64,000 nucleotides of DNA from Evansella halocellulosilytica (GCF_002335745.1 NZ_NIST01000001.1:2266039-2330038); one strand, 5' to 3'; positions 25,325-34,985 are shown, counted from the stretch's first letter. Notes: generated by a model not told the origin, from the letters alone. Translations and numbers: made by a program.

Positions 25325-26113
25325 ATGTCAGTTTACATTTATTTCGTCAATGCATTTACAAACAAAGCGTTTAAAGGAAACCCAGCAGCGATTGTTTTTT
25401 TACAAAACGAGCATTCTGAAAGTTGGATGAGTAGTGTCGCGGCCGAAATGAATCAATCTATCACAACTTTTCTATTAAAACATAATGGAAATCCCTATCA
25501 AATTAGATGGTTCACTCCTGAGAAGGAAATTCCATTATGCGGTCACGGAACATTAGGTGCAGCACATATATTATGGAATGAGTTTAATGAGACAAGTGAA
25601 CGGATCTCCTTTCAATCAAATACTAGTGAGTTGTATGCAGAAAAAAAGGGAAAGAAGATTCAATTAACCTTTCCAAAAATCGATTCAACGATGGTTGAGA
25701 CTCCGAATCAACTGAATGAAATACTTGGTTGTTCTATTCAATCATGCTCTTGGGCAAGTGACCGATATATCGTTGAAGTCGAGAGCGAAGAGGTGATTCA
25801 CTGTATAGCGCCCAATTTTGAAAAAATGAGAGAACTTGATGGGACGGGTGTGATTGTAACGAGTCGCGGAACCGGAAGCTATGATTTTGTATCGAGGTAT
25901 TTCGCACCGAAGATTGGAATAAAAGAGGATTATGTCACAGGTTCGGCTCATTGCTCATTGGCACCATATTGGAGTTCACGTTTACATAAAACAGAGTTTA
26001 CTGCATATCAAGATTCAGAGCGCGGCGGAGAAGTGTCGATTCAGCTAACACAGGATCATGTTCAGTTAAGTGGAGATTGTATAACGGTATTAAAAGGGAA
26101 TCTAGTAATATAA
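25325..26113 (+). CDS. PhzF-family protein lacking the usual catalytic Glu
   Basis: A 262-residue protein of the PhzF isomerase/epimerase fold (diaminopimelate epimerase-like two-lobe). Landmarks are FVNAFTNKAFKGNPAAIVFL, IPLCGHGTLGAAHILW and EDYVTGSAHCSLAPYW, which supplies the Asp and the GSAHC loop. Where PhzF and most relatives read N-L-S-E-T-A-F, this protein reads NQSITTF, so the general acid/base Glu is replaced by Ile46. It may catalyse a different reaction or none. ATG 25325 has GAGGTG six bases upstream. Substrate unknown. Confidence 0.82.
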   Translation: MSVYIYFVNAFTNKAFKGNPAAIVFLQNEHSESWMSSVAAEMNQSITTFLLKHNGNPYQIRWFTPEKEIPLCGHGTLGAAHILWNEFNETSERISFQSNTSELYAEKKGKKIQLTFPKIDSTMVETPNQLNEILGCSIQSCSWASDRYIVEVESEEVIHCIAPNFEKMRELDGTGVIVTSRGTGSYDFVSRYFAPKIGIKEDYVTGSAHCSLAPYWSSRLHKTEFTAYQDSERGGEVSIQLTQDHVQLSGDCITVLKGNLVI

Positions 26114-26158
26114 ATGATCACGACTTGAAAAATAGTTTTAAAGGAAGGGGAGATAAGG

Positions 26159-26611
26159 ATGGAAATATGGGTAAAGGATGATTTTTCTGTATGTACGAAC
26201 AAAGACTATTTAAATATGAGTTTCATCCATGCGTTTTTAAGTGAAGAATCCTACTGGGCAAAAGGGAGATCGAAAGACATTGTAGAAAAATCAATTGTTA
26301 ACAGCCCGTTATGCTTTGGTGTATTTCGAGGTCAACCAGGTTCCAATCAATGTGAACAAATCGGCTTTGCACGTGTTATTACAGATTTTGCAACCTTTGG
26401 ATTTTTAGCAGATGTATTTATTATTCCTACGTATAGAAAAAAAGGACTCGCAAAATGGTTAATCAGATTAATCGCCAATCATGATGACCTTAAAAAATTG
26501 CGACGCTTTATGCTCGTAACGAAAGATGCCCATACATTATATAAAAAATATGGTTTTAAAACGATAGATCAGCCAGAGTTATTTATGCAAAGACTGTTGG
26601 AGGGAGATTGA
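26159..26611 (+). CDS. GNAT N-acetyltransferase
   Basis: A 150-residue acetyltransferase. The acetyl-CoA motif is in LADVFIIPTYRKKGLAKWLI and the end has MLVTKDAHTLYKKYGF. The early segment NMSFIHAFLSEESYWAKGRS is typical of a small GNAT group in Bacillus with unknown substrate. GGGGAG before the ATG. Its stop overlaps the next gene's start by one base, so the two are translationally linked. Confidence 0.85.
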   Translation: MEIWVKDDFSVCTNKDYLNMSFIHAFLSEESYWAKGRSKDIVEKSIVNSPLCFGVFRGQPGSNQCEQIGFARVITDFATFGFLADVFIIPTYRKKGLAKWLIRLIANHDDLKKLRRFMLVTKDAHTLYKKYGFKTIDQPELFMQRLLEGD

Positions 26612-27345
26612 TGGGAGAAGTAGCACTTATTACGGTTGTTCATGATCCAAATGGGAAAAGTACAGTATTATTTAATCAGCTCCGACCGGAATTAGAAAGA
26701 CTATATTCAGAGTTATTTATTACGATTAGTGATGAAACATCCCCTTTATTAATAAAAACATTGGAGAGCAGTAGTTTTCAAACGAAGCTCATTCCAAAAC
26801 GAGGCGCTGCTCATGCTAGAAGAGAGACGGTCGCGTTCGGGCTGACAGGGGATAGCGACTACTTCCATTATTGTGATTTTGACCGAATATTGGCATGGGC
26901 AAAAAATCATTTGTCAGAACTTAAGGAAGTCGTCAAAGACATCACTAATCATCATTATTTAATATTAGGCAGAACAGAAAGAGCCTTTCAATCCCACCCT
27001 GAAGAATGGATTGAGACGGAAAAAATAACGAATCGAATATGTTCTTTAGAGCTTGGAAGTGAAGTCGATATTACTGCTGGATCTTGTGCTTTTTCTCGAA
27101 AAATTGCACAATACATCAAGCAATATTCTAAGGAAAAAATGACAGATGCAGAATGGGCGATGATCGTAGGTCGAATTGCTAACATGCAAGTCGACTATCG
27201 GGCTGTTAATGGACTTCAGTATATTGATGACATTAACAAGTCGAATGAACTTAATGATTCAGAAGCATGGTTAAGCAGGCTACGGTTAAGTTTCATCATC
27301 AGTGATACTGCGGTTAACGTAGGAAAGCAGACGAAGCAACAATAA
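26611..27345 (+). CDS. Conserved protein of unknown function, possibly GT-A glycosyltransferase-like
   Basis: A 244-residue soluble protein. It has a Rossmann-like start (MGEVALITVVHDPNGKS), a mid-protein acidic motif FHYCDFDRILAWAK that could serve as the DxD of a GT-A nucleotide-sugar transferase, and the charged HYLILGRTERAFQSHPEEW. I do not recognise a firm family. It starts at ATG 26611 seven bases after GGAGGG; the stop of the GNAT gene overlaps. The pairing with an acetyltransferase hints at modification of a sugar or nucleotide (inference). Confidence 0.6.
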   Translation: MGEVALITVVHDPNGKSTVLFNQLRPELERLYSELFITISDETSPLLIKTLESSSFQTKLIPKRGAAHARRETVAFGLTGDSDYFHYCDFDRILAWAKNHLSELKEVVKDITNHHYLILGRTERAFQSHPEEWIETEKITNRICSLELGSEVDITAGSCAFSRKIAQYIKQYSKEKMTDAEWAMIVGRIANMQVDYRAVNGLQYIDDINKSNELNDSEAWLSRLRLSFIISDTAVNVGKQTKQQ

Positions 27346-27350
27346 GAAGA

Positions 27351-27376
27351 AGCTAAGAGGAGCACGCCTCTTAGCT
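27351..27376. terminator. Bidirectional hairpin between convergent genes
   Basis: AGCTAAGAGG-AGCACG-CCTCTTAGCT, a perfect 10-bp stem between the GT-like gene and rsgA. Confidence 0.65.
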
Positions 27377-27385
27377 CTAATCCAT

Positions 27386-28426
27386 TTACCATTTCCCTTT
27401 TAACAATTCATCAGCCTGGATACGGCTAGCTCTTTGACTTCCGTACTTTTTCTTAAGATCGAGGAATCTTGCTTCACGCTGAAGTTTGCGGAAACTCTTG
27501 TATCGTTCTTTGGAGAGGTCGCCTGTGTCAATTGCTTTTTTTACTGCACAACCAGGTTCGGTGTCATGACGACAGTCGCGAAATTTACATCGTTTTTCAA
27601 GTGCTTCAATATCTTGAAACGTTTGACTTGCCGCATCTTCACTTGACCATAATTGCAATTCTCGCATCCCTGGTGTGTCGATGATGACACCTCCGTCGGG
27701 TAAAATGAATAGTTCCCGGTGTGTTGTCGTATGGCGCCCTTTTGCATCATCTTCCCTGATCCCTTGAGTTTTCTGGACTTCTTCGCCGAGGAGACGGTTA
27801 ATTAATGTCGATTTACCGACACCTGAAGAACCGAGGAGTGAAATCGTATTACCAGGATGCAGAAAAGGTATAAGCTGGTCCATTCCTTCATTATGAAGAG
27901 CGTCCACTGTTAATATTGGAACTCCAATTGCGACCTCCTCAACTTGACTTATTTTCTCATCGACATCATCACATAAATCTTTTTTCGTCAAAATTAATAC
28001 CGGGGATGCTCCGCTTTCATACACTTGAGTTAAATAACGTTCCATTCTTCTCAGGTTAAAATCATTATTCAATGCACTCACGAGAAATACAGTGTCAACG
28101 TTCGCAGCCATTAGCTGCTCCTGTTGTTTTTCACCGGCAGCATGGCGCGATAAAAGACTTTTACGTTCTAACACTTCATGGATAATCCCTTTTGAATCTG
28201 TCGTTGTGCAGTCAAACAGTACCCAATCACCTACGCTAGGAAAATCACGAGCATCTTCAGCAAGGTGAAAAAATTTTCCGGATACTTCGCAATGATAGCT
28301 ACCATTAATTGAATAAGTCAGATATATGCCGTTCGCAGACTTAGCTACACGGCCAATCGTAAATTGAGTGTCTTTTATTTGTTCTTGAAAGTAAGTGTCA
28401 AACCCTAATTCATTTAAATCGTACAA
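27386..28426 (-). CDS. rsgA: Ribosome small subunit-dependent GTPase A (RsgA/YjeQ)
   Basis: A 346-residue circularly permuted GTPase that helps the final maturation of the 30S subunit. An OB-like N-terminal domain is followed by the G motifs in permuted order: NKxD-like LILTKKDL (G4), then GSSGVGKSTLINRLLG (G1), then DTPGMRELQLW (G3). The C-terminal zinc domain is in CKFRDCRHDTEPGC. Start TTG at 28426 with AAGGAGG. It is longer than the roughly 300-residue RsgA that lies by prkC in Bacillus, and its neighbours here differ, so it may be a second paralogue. Confidence 0.92.
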   Translation of the reverse strand: MYDLNELGFDTYFQEQIKDTQFTIGRVAKSANGIYLTYSINGSYHCEVSGKFFHLAEDARDFPSVGDWVLFDCTTTDSKGIIHEVLERKSLLSRHAAGEKQQEQLMAANVDTVFLVSALNNDFNLRRMERYLTQVYESGASPVLILTKKDLCDDVDEKISQVEEVAIGVPILTVDALHNEGMDQLIPFLHPGNTISLLGSSGVGKSTLINRLLGEEVQKTQGIREDDAKGRHTTTHRELFILPDGGVIIDTPGMRELQLWSSEDAASQTFQDIEALEKRCKFRDCRHDTEPGCAVKKAIDTGDLSKERYKSFRKLQREARFLDLKKKYGSQRASRIQADELLKGKW

Positions 28427-28469
28427 AATATTTCCTCCTTCAAAATAACAGGAGGATAAAGCTTAATCG

Positions 28470-28538
28470 TTAAAAAGCGACATCCTCTCTGTTTCGTTGC
28501 TGTTTTCTATGCGACTTTCGGTTAAATACAATGCTCAT
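28470..28538 (-). CDS. Possible 22-aa basic peptide upstream of rsgA
   Basis: ATG at 28536-28538 lies 11 bases after AAAGGAG and gives MSIVFNRKSHRKQQRNRED plus three residues. It is strongly basic, with no family known. It could be a leader peptide or chance; a shorter 7-codon frame also starts in the same site. Confidence 0.25.
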   Translation of the reverse strand: MSIVFNRKSHRKQQRNREDVAF

Positions 28539-28660
28539 AAACCATCACGCTCCTTTATAGATGTTGATGTTAGTATACCAAAGTAAACATAAAATGCCAC
28601 ATTCTATCTGCAAATTATTGAAACTGAAAAGAGACCGAGTCACAACCTAGTTAATAAAGG

Positions 28661-28768
28661 CTGAAGCGTTGCCCGCGAAAAAGAAGACACTGCAAATGCA
28701 AACGAAGTGTAGCGTGAGTAGATGTCGCACTTGTGCCTAGAGGTGAAAGTGTCTGCCATAAGCGATTC
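28661..28768. repeat. Dispersed repeat copy (GATGTCGCACTTGTG family)
   Basis: Contains GAAGCGTTGCCCGCG, AAAGAAGACACTGC, GCAAACGAAGTG, GAGTAGATGTCGCACTTGTG and AGGTGAAAG, matching the copies at 8182 and 25121. Confidence 0.6.
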
Positions 28769-28793
28769 GGGCAAGTAAATTAAAATTAATGTT

Positions 28794-28825
28794 AAAAAAG
28801 AGGCTGACCCTTTTTGGACAGCCTC
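28794..28825 (-). terminator. Terminator of the ugp operon
   Basis: On the minus strand GAGGCTG / CAGCCTC stem with T-run TTTTTT, just after the ugpB stop. Confidence 0.8.
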
Positions 28826-28834
28826 ATGATTGGA

Positions 28835-30241
28835 TTATTCAGATGCGCGTTGTGATACTTCAATCGAACGGTTGGTTCCTTCAGCTGCTTGATTTAACGC
28901 TTCCTCAGGAGAAGTTCCTTGGTACATACCTACAAGTGCTGTGACCACTTGTTCACGAGACTCAGGGAAAACCGTAATTAATGCGCCTTGTGTTGCAGAC
29001 GAAGGAATCGTCTCTTGTAATTGATCAATTGGAACTCTTAATTGAGGGTAAGAGTCATGCTCCTCAGCTACAATGTCTAAGTCATACGCTGCTGGGTTTG
29101 TTGCGAAATATCCAGTATTGACGTGCCAAGCTGCTTGAACTTCTGGTTCATTGAAAAACTTCATAAAATCCCAAGCACCTTGCTGCTGCCCTTCACTAAT
29201 GCCATCCCCCATCCAAACGGATGCTCCTCCAATGACAACACCGTTTCGTTCAATTTCATCGGCATGCGGAATAAATGTGACGCCGACTTCAAACGGAGCG
29301 TTGTCAACGGCACCTTTGATCCCTGCAGAAGAGTCCATGTACATAGCAACATTTTCAGTTTGGAAAGCAGCTCGAATATCATCCCAGTCGCGTCCGAAGT
29401 AATTAAATGTTCCAGCTTCATTCATGTCATTTAACCATTCGAATACGCGAAGGCCTTCTTCGTTGTCAAAATTAGCTTCTGTTGCTTCATCACTTCTGCC
29501 GTTATCATTGTTTACATAGTCGATCCCTTGTGTAGCCATTAGCTGTTCAAAAAACCAACCATATCCGAGCATTGAAAACCCATATGTATCATCGATTGTC
29601 AACAACTCTGCTGCCTCTTTTATTTCATTAAATGTCGATGGTGGGTTTTCCGGATCTAGTCCTGCTTCTTCAAACATATCGATATTATAATAAAGAGCAG
29701 GTGTTGATGAGTTGAATGGCATCGAGTAAAGTTGATCATCGACCGTATAATAGCTTAAAATATTTTCTTCAAGCTGATGAATGTCATAGCCATCTTGGTC
29801 AATCCATTCTTGAACAGGAATAATATAGTCACTTTCGATCATATACTTCGTTCCTACTTCAAACATTTGAATTAATCCAGGAGCTGTTTCTGTGCCACCG
29901 ACTGTTCTGAATTGAGTTAACAATTCTTCGTAGGATCCTTGATATTCGGGAATGATCACATATTGTTCCTGAGAGTTGTTATACTCCTCAACAAGTGCTT
30001 CTAGCGTGTCACCTAAGCCGCCACCCATTGCATGCCAGAACTCAATTTCTACGATGTCATCACCATTTTGTTGACTTTCTTCTACATCTTCTTCATTTCC
30101 TTCATCGTTTACTTCGTCATTTTCTTCAGAGTTATTATCATCATTTTGATCATTTGGTTCAGCAGCTGTTTCTTCATCATTACAAGCAGTTCCGATTAAG
30201 AGACTTGCAAAAATAACGAAAAATAACATGATTCTTTTCAT
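28835..30241 (-). CDS. ugpB: UgpB-like glycerol-3-phosphate/sugar-binding lipoprotein
   Basis: A 468-residue lipoprotein: signal with lipobox IGTAC, then an unusually long Asp/Glu/Asn linker (about residues 21-60). The mature domain fits UgpB: IEFWHAMGGGLGDTLEALVE, EYNNSQEQYVIIPEYQGSYE and LYYNIDMFEEAGLDPENPPS. UgpB binds sn-glycerol-3-phosphate or its diesters; another sugar cannot be excluded because no phosphodiesterase is adjacent. Last gene of a ugpC-A-E-B operon; AGGAGG precedes the ATG. Confidence 0.85.
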   Translation of the reverse strand: MKRIMLFFVIFASLLIGTACNDEETAAEPNDQNDDNNSEENDEVNDEGNEEDVEESQQNGDDIVEIEFWHAMGGGLGDTLEALVEEYNNSQEQYVIIPEYQGSYEELLTQFRTVGGTETAPGLIQMFEVGTKYMIESDYIIPVQEWIDQDGYDIHQLEENILSYYTVDDQLYSMPFNSSTPALYYNIDMFEEAGLDPENPPSTFNEIKEAAELLTIDDTYGFSMLGYGWFFEQLMATQGIDYVNNDNGRSDEATEANFDNEEGLRVFEWLNDMNEAGTFNYFGRDWDDIRAAFQTENVAMYMDSSAGIKGAVDNAPFEVGVTFIPHADEIERNGVVIGGASVWMGDGISEGQQQGAWDFMKFFNEPEVQAAWHVNTGYFATNPAAYDLDIVAEEHDSYPQLRVPIDQLQETIPSSATQGALITVFPESREQVVTALVGMYQGTSPEEALNQAAEGTNRSIEVSQRASE

Positions 30242-30265
30242 TAATAAACCTCCTAAAAATGAATG

Positions 30266-31072
30266 CTATTTAATGGCTCCTTTAGTCAAGCCTTTTTGAA
30301 GCTGTTTCTGTCCGACTGTCAGTAAAAGTAATGTAGGGACAATGACGATGACAACTCCTGCCATTACGACGCCCCAGTTAGTTGCAACTTCGTCAGCTTG
30401 CAGTCTACGAAGACCAATTTGAACGGTTCGCACTGTATCATTTGTCGTAACAAGAAGTGGCCATAAATACATGTTCCATGTGGTTAGAAAACCGTAAATA
30501 CCTAATGTGACAAAGCTCGTTTTTGCGTAAGGAATCACCACCTTATAAAAAAATTGGAATTTTGATAAGCCTTCTACTTGAGCTGCTTCATGTAATTCGA
30601 GTGGAACGGTTTTAAAATGTTGACGTAGAAGGAAGGTACCAAAGGCTAATGCAAAAAACGGGACGGTCATCGCTAAGTAGCTATTCATCCATCCGAATGA
30701 TTGGATCGTTAAAAAGTTCGGAATCATCGTTGCTTCCCAAGGAATTAATAGTGTCGAGATGAATAATAAAAACACGGCTTGTCTTCCTTTGAACGGCACA
30801 AAAGCAAAAATATATGCAGCTAAAGCGCTGACGATCAACATTCCTAAAGTCGCGATAGACGAAACGATAAAGCTGTTCATTAAATAATGTAAGATCGGGA
30901 CTGAATTGAAAATGTAATTATAGTTTTCGATTGTAGGCTCACTCGGAATTACAGCCCGGCTCATCACATCTTGACTAGGCATAAAGCTAACAGAGAATGC
31001 GTACAAAATTGGAAAGAACATGACCAATGCTGAAAGTGTTAGCAAAAAATATAAGAATAGTTTCCTAATCAT
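30266..31072 (-). CDS. ugpE: UgpE-like ABC transporter permease
   Basis: A 268-residue, six-helix permease of the MalG type. The EAA loop is ELHEAAQVEGLSKFQFFYKV. ATG start overlaps the end of ugpA by four bases. With UgpA it forms the channel for glycerol-3-phosphate or a related solute. Confidence 0.87.
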   Translation of the reverse strand: MIRKLFLYFLLTLSALVMFFPILYAFSVSFMPSQDVMSRAVIPSEPTIENYNYIFNSVPILHYLMNSFIVSSIATLGMLIVSALAAYIFAFVPFKGRQAVFLLFISTLLIPWEATMIPNFLTIQSFGWMNSYLAMTVPFFALAFGTFLLRQHFKTVPLELHEAAQVEGLSKFQFFYKVVIPYAKTSFVTLGIYGFLTTWNMYLWPLLVTTNDTVRTVQIGLRRLQADEVATNWGVVMAGVVIVIVPTLLLLTVGQKQLQKGLTKGAIK

Positions 31073-32040
31073 TGATAATGAACCTTCCTTTCTCCGAATT
31101 TAAATTGAAGTAATGTTAATACTAGAACAGCTAAAAACAGGAGGATCGCCTGTGCACTGGCAGGACCAAACTGGTAATAAATAAATGCTTCACGATAAAT
31201 TGAATAAATAATTAAATTTGTCGCTTCAGCTGGTCCACCACCTGTTAAAATGTCGATTTGACCGAATGATTGAAAGGAATTGATAAATGTGATAGTAATT
31301 ATGAAAAATAAAGTAGGTGATAGCATAGGGACCGTAATTCGACGTAGTTGATAAAAATAACTAGCACCATCAATTCTCGAACTTTCGTAAAGGTCACGAT
31401 CAATATTTTGCAGCCCGCCAAGAATAATTAAGAAAGAAAACCCAGTATTCATCCAAACGGTCGTGATCGCGACTGAGATGAGTGCCATTGTTGAATCTTG
31501 CAGCCAATTAACAGAAGGGAGGTTTATAAGTGATAAGAAGCTGTTCAAAACCCCTGCTGTCGGATGGAACATAAAAAGCCATATGACCGCTGATGCTGCT
31601 ACACTCATTCCAAGAGTGGAAGCAAAAATTGTCCTGAATATGCCAATTCCTTTTAAATTTTCATTTGCGATCAACGCAAGAAATAAGGCGAGTATGACAC
31701 TAGGAGGCACCGTATACAGCACAAAGAGTAAGGTTGCAACAACACTTTTACGAAAAGATTCTGACTGAAATAAATACAAATAATTTTCCCAACCAACAAA
31801 AGTAGTTGGCTCACCTTGGGCATCTGTAAAGAAAAAGCTTAAATAAAGAGAATTGATCATCGGATAAAACATGAAAAGACTAAACAACACAATGGAGGGG
31901 AGAAGATAAAGCAATGCAATACGATAATTTTCTGTTCTTCTCCAAAACGATTCTTTAGTATGTACACGGTGCTTTTTAATCGATTCTGCTACAGTTTTTG
32001 AGTACTTGTTATTAATCGTTTCATTTAGTGCTTCTTTCAA
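31069..32040 (-). CDS. ugpA: UgpA-like ABC transporter permease
   Basis: A 323-residue permease of the MalF type with a 40-residue cytoplasmic head and six helices. The EAA loop is YESSRIDGASYFYQLRRITV. TTG start overlaps the ugpC stop, with AAGGGGTG upstream, so translation is coupled to ugpC. Confidence 0.87.
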   Translation of the reverse strand: MKEALNETINNKYSKTVAESIKKHRVHTKESFWRRTENYRIALLYLLPSIVLFSLFMFYPMINSLYLSFFFTDAQGEPTTFVGWENYLYLFQSESFRKSVVATLLFVLYTVPPSVILALFLALIANENLKGIGIFRTIFASTLGMSVAASAVIWLFMFHPTAGVLNSFLSLINLPSVNWLQDSTMALISVAITTVWMNTGFSFLIILGGLQNIDRDLYESSRIDGASYFYQLRRITVPMLSPTLFFIITITFINSFQSFGQIDILTGGGPAEATNLIIYSIYREAFIYYQFGPASAQAILLFLAVLVLTLLQFKFGERKVHYQ

Positions 32041-33194
32041 AACAGATGCACCCCTTGTTCAATTGGACGGTGAAATGATTTAGGAGAAATCCTGAGATTG
32101 ATCGTTTGACCAGTAAGTCGGTCAAAAAAGTGAATATGTTTATGACTGACGGAAAATGAAAGTTTTTCCCCTTGTTTATACCGCCATTGTCCCGGTATTT
32201 TCGCTTTCCAAATGTTATTTCCGAGCTCAAATGCAACTAATGTTTCATTACCGAGAATTTCAACATTTTTACACTTTGTATTGAACGTAACGCGATCGAA
32301 TGAATCATCATCAATCGATGATTCTGGCACTAGGTGTTCAGGGCGTATGCCAATATTTACAGAACGATCATTCAAAATATCTTGGCTTTTGTTATTTAGT
32401 GGTAAAACAAAAGAATTTTCAATAGAAAGATTCGAATATTTCCCTTTATTTTCAGCTGGTGAAATGTTCATCGGTGGTGAACCGATAAAATTTGCTACGA
32501 ATTCATTCGTTGGATGATTATAGATTTCCAAAGGGTCCCCAATTTGTTGTACTTCACCATCTTTTAGTACCATGATTCGGTCGCCCATCGTCATTGCTTC
32601 AACTTGGTCATGTGTCACGTAAATCATCGTTATTCCTAATTTTTGTTGGAGTTGCCTGATTTCAGTTCTCATTTGGCCACGGAGTTTAGCATCTAAGTTA
32701 GATAATGGTTCATCCATTAAACAAATTGGCATTTGACTGACGACTGCTCGAGCCAGTGCAACTCGCTGACGTTGTCCGCCTGATAATTCGCGAGGCTTTC
32801 TTTTTAAATAATCGGTCATTCCTAACATTGTTGCTGCTTCCATACAGCGCTTCTTTTGTTCGTTTTTGGAGACTTTACGTACTTTCAATCCAAATATAAT
32901 ATTTTCTTCAACCGTTAAATGAGGGTAGAGTGCATAATTTTGAAAAACCATTGAAATGTTTCGTTTATTAGGAGGTGTTGTGTTAGCAAATTGACCATCA
33001 ATCCAAACTTCTCCAGCAGTAATTTCTTCAAGTCCAGCTATCATTCTGAGCAATGTACTTTTTCCACATCCAGATGGTCCGACTAAAATAAAAAACTCTC
33101 CAGGTTGAATCGTCACACTTGCTTCTTTTACAGCGAAATCTTCACCGTTATAACTTTTTGTCAAGTTTCTCAACTCTACACTTGTCTCAATCAT
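32037..33194 (-). CDS. ugpC: UgpC-like ABC transporter ATP-binding protein
   Basis: A 385-residue MalK/UgpC-type ATPase. Walker A GPSGCGKST, signature LSGGQRQRVALARA, Walker B PICLMDEPLSNLD and switch His in MIYVTHDQVEAM. The last 130 residues form the MOP/TOBE regulatory domain. First gene of the operon. Starts at ATG 33194 after GGGGGG. Its presence within the operon contrasts with the gan-like operon upstream, which has no ATPase of its own. Confidence 0.9.
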   Translation of the reverse strand: MIETSVELRNLTKSYNGEDFAVKEASVTIQPGEFFILVGPSGCGKSTLLRMIAGLEEITAGEVWIDGQFANTTPPNKRNISMVFQNYALYPHLTVEENIIFGLKVRKVSKNEQKKRCMEAATMLGMTDYLKRKPRELSGGQRQRVALARAVVSQMPICLMDEPLSNLDAKLRGQMRTEIRQLQQKLGITMIYVTHDQVEAMTMGDRIMVLKDGEVQQIGDPLEIYNHPTNEFVANFIGSPPMNISPAENKGKYSNLSIENSFVLPLNNKSQDILNDRSVNIGIRPEHLVPESSIDDDSFDRVTFNTKCKNVEILGNETLVAFELGNNIWKAKIPGQWRYKQGEKLSFSVSHKHIHFFDRLTGQTINLRISPKSFHRPIEQGVHLF

Positions 33195-33533
33195 CAAATC
33201 CCCCCTCGATCCTATAAACATAACTGTTTCTACTAATTAACATTAACTCACGAATATTGACGCCATATTAATTGAATATGGAGTATCGTAATGATTTGGT
33301 AAAAAAGATGAACAATATGAATGGATGATCTTATTGTGTTCAATAGTGTAAATGAAGCTATGAAGTGAGAGTAACTTCGTTTATACTAGCAGACAGAAGT
33401 CGCATTTCCTTTGATCGTGTAAATGTCAACTAAGGCTTTCGTTATTACTTGGTAATAAGCTAAGTTTTGTTTAAAATGAAAGCGGACGTGAATTAGGAAA
33501 CCGAAAAAGGATGAGAGAAGGGGTGTTTGCAAA
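33195..33533. other. Divergent promoter region with inverted repeat
   Basis: Lies between ugpC and glutamate dehydrogenase. CCATATT-AATTG-AATATGG (33263-33281) is a perfect 7-bp inverted repeat and a possible operator. ATGAAAGCGGACGTG near 33477 is a partial cre match (two mismatches). No gene seen. Confidence 0.35.
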
Positions 33534-34943
33534 GTGACAATTTCTGAGACACAGCAGATGATGAAACAAATGATGGTGCACATTGAAAAAGATGAAGAGT
33601 TTCTGCCAAAGCTCCGTGGTGATGATCGGGTAAAGGTGTTTCAATCCGCTACAGAAGTATTAACAACGACAGATAAAGTTGTGAAAAGCTACATACGAGT
33701 ATCAAGGGATGATAGAAAAATTGAACGGATACCAGCTTATCGCATCCAACACAATAATATTGCAGGTTTCTATAAAGGTGGAATTCGTTTTAGTGAGATG
33801 GTGAATGAAGAGGAGGTCGAAAATTTAGCTGTTTTGATGACATTAAAAAATGCCTTGCATAACCTTCCTTACGGTGGAGCTAAGGGCGGGGTTGTTCTTA
33901 ACCCGAAAGATTATTCTGAACGAGAGCTTAACTTAGTTTCTAAAAAATATGTACAGCGCTTTGCTCCGGATATTGGTCCAACTCATGACATCCCGGCTCC
34001 TGATATGGGAACAGATGAACGAATCATGGATTGGATGGTCGGAGAATACAAAACGATTCATCCTGGAGGAAACTATTTAGGTGCCTTTACAGGGAAGAGT
34101 ATTGATAATGGTGGGGCGAAAGGTCGTAGAGAAGCAACTGGACGTGGAGTATATCGAAGCTATTGGTGGCTCGTTCATCAATGGGCGAGAAAACAAAAGG
34201 ACCAAGAGGAGCTAATTCCTAAAGGTGTGCATTTCCAGCAATATAAAAAGTTGAAAGAGGTTTATGAGAAGAGTCATGATGGGCATCCAGTTCAACTGGC
34301 AGTGCAAGGGTTTGGGAATGTTGGTTCGGTTGCTGCATTGATGGCTTATGAATGTCCAGATATTAATCATCACGTTGTGTCTGTCAGTGATCACATTGCT
34401 ACGTTGTTTCATAAAGATGGATTGGACATACCAAAACTAATCGCATTTCAGGAGAACTACGGTCAATTGCCAAATACAGAGCAACAATTAGAAGAGTACG
34501 GAATTGAGGCGGAGATTCTAGAACGTGATGAGATTCTTACATTACATGTTGATGTACTCATATTAGCAGCGATCGAAGATGTGATTACAAGAAAGAATGT
34601 CGAAGAAATGAAGGCAGAGATTTTTGTAGAAGGAGCGAACGCACCGATAACAACGGAAGCTGACCATTATTTGTACGAGCAAGGAAAGGTTGTTATTCCT
34701 GACATTTTAGCCAATGCAGGTGGGGTAATGGTTTCGTATCTAGAATGGAAGCAAGACCGAATTACTCAATATTACTCAGAGCAAGAAGTGCTAGAAGAAA
34801 TGTATACTCAAATGGAAGATAGCTGCAAAAGAGTTTTTAACGAGTATTTTTCTAGAGGAATAAACGGGATTCGACATACGTGCTACATCAATGCACTAAA
34901 ACGACTATTCACACTCATGTATAAGCACGGAAAACTGTTTTAA
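33534..34943 (+). CDS. Glu/Leu/Phe/Val-type glutamate dehydrogenase
   Basis: A 469-residue amino acid dehydrogenase. The dimer/catalytic domain has KGGIRFSEMVNEEEVENLAV and LPYGGAKGGVVLNP with the catalytic Lys, and the catalytic Asp in HDIPAPDMGT. The Rossmann domain has VQGFGNVGSVAALM. It reversibly deaminates L-glutamate to 2-oxoglutarate. It is about 45 residues longer than RocG-type enzymes, mostly by a charged insertion (ARKQKDQEELIPKGVHFQQY onward) between the two domains. GTG start after GAAGGGGTG. NAD or NADP use is not decided. Confidence 0.9.
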   Translation: MTISETQQMMKQMMVHIEKDEEFLPKLRGDDRVKVFQSATEVLTTTDKVVKSYIRVSRDDRKIERIPAYRIQHNNIAGFYKGGIRFSEMVNEEEVENLAVLMTLKNALHNLPYGGAKGGVVLNPKDYSERELNLVSKKYVQRFAPDIGPTHDIPAPDMGTDERIMDWMVGEYKTIHPGGNYLGAFTGKSIDNGGAKGRREATGRGVYRSYWWLVHQWARKQKDQEELIPKGVHFQQYKKLKEVYEKSHDGHPVQLAVQGFGNVGSVAALMAYECPDINHHVVSVSDHIATLFHKDGLDIPKLIAFQENYGQLPNTEQQLEEYGIEAEILERDEILTLHVDVLILAAIEDVITRKNVEEMKAEIFVEGANAPITTEADHYLYEQGKVVIPDILANAGGVMVSYLEWKQDRITQYYSEQEVLEEMYTQMEDSCKRVFNEYFSRGINGIRHTCYINALKRLFTLMYKHGKLF

Positions 34944-34985
34944 CAGGCATCATCAAATATTCCGAAAAGAAGACCCCATGTTCTT

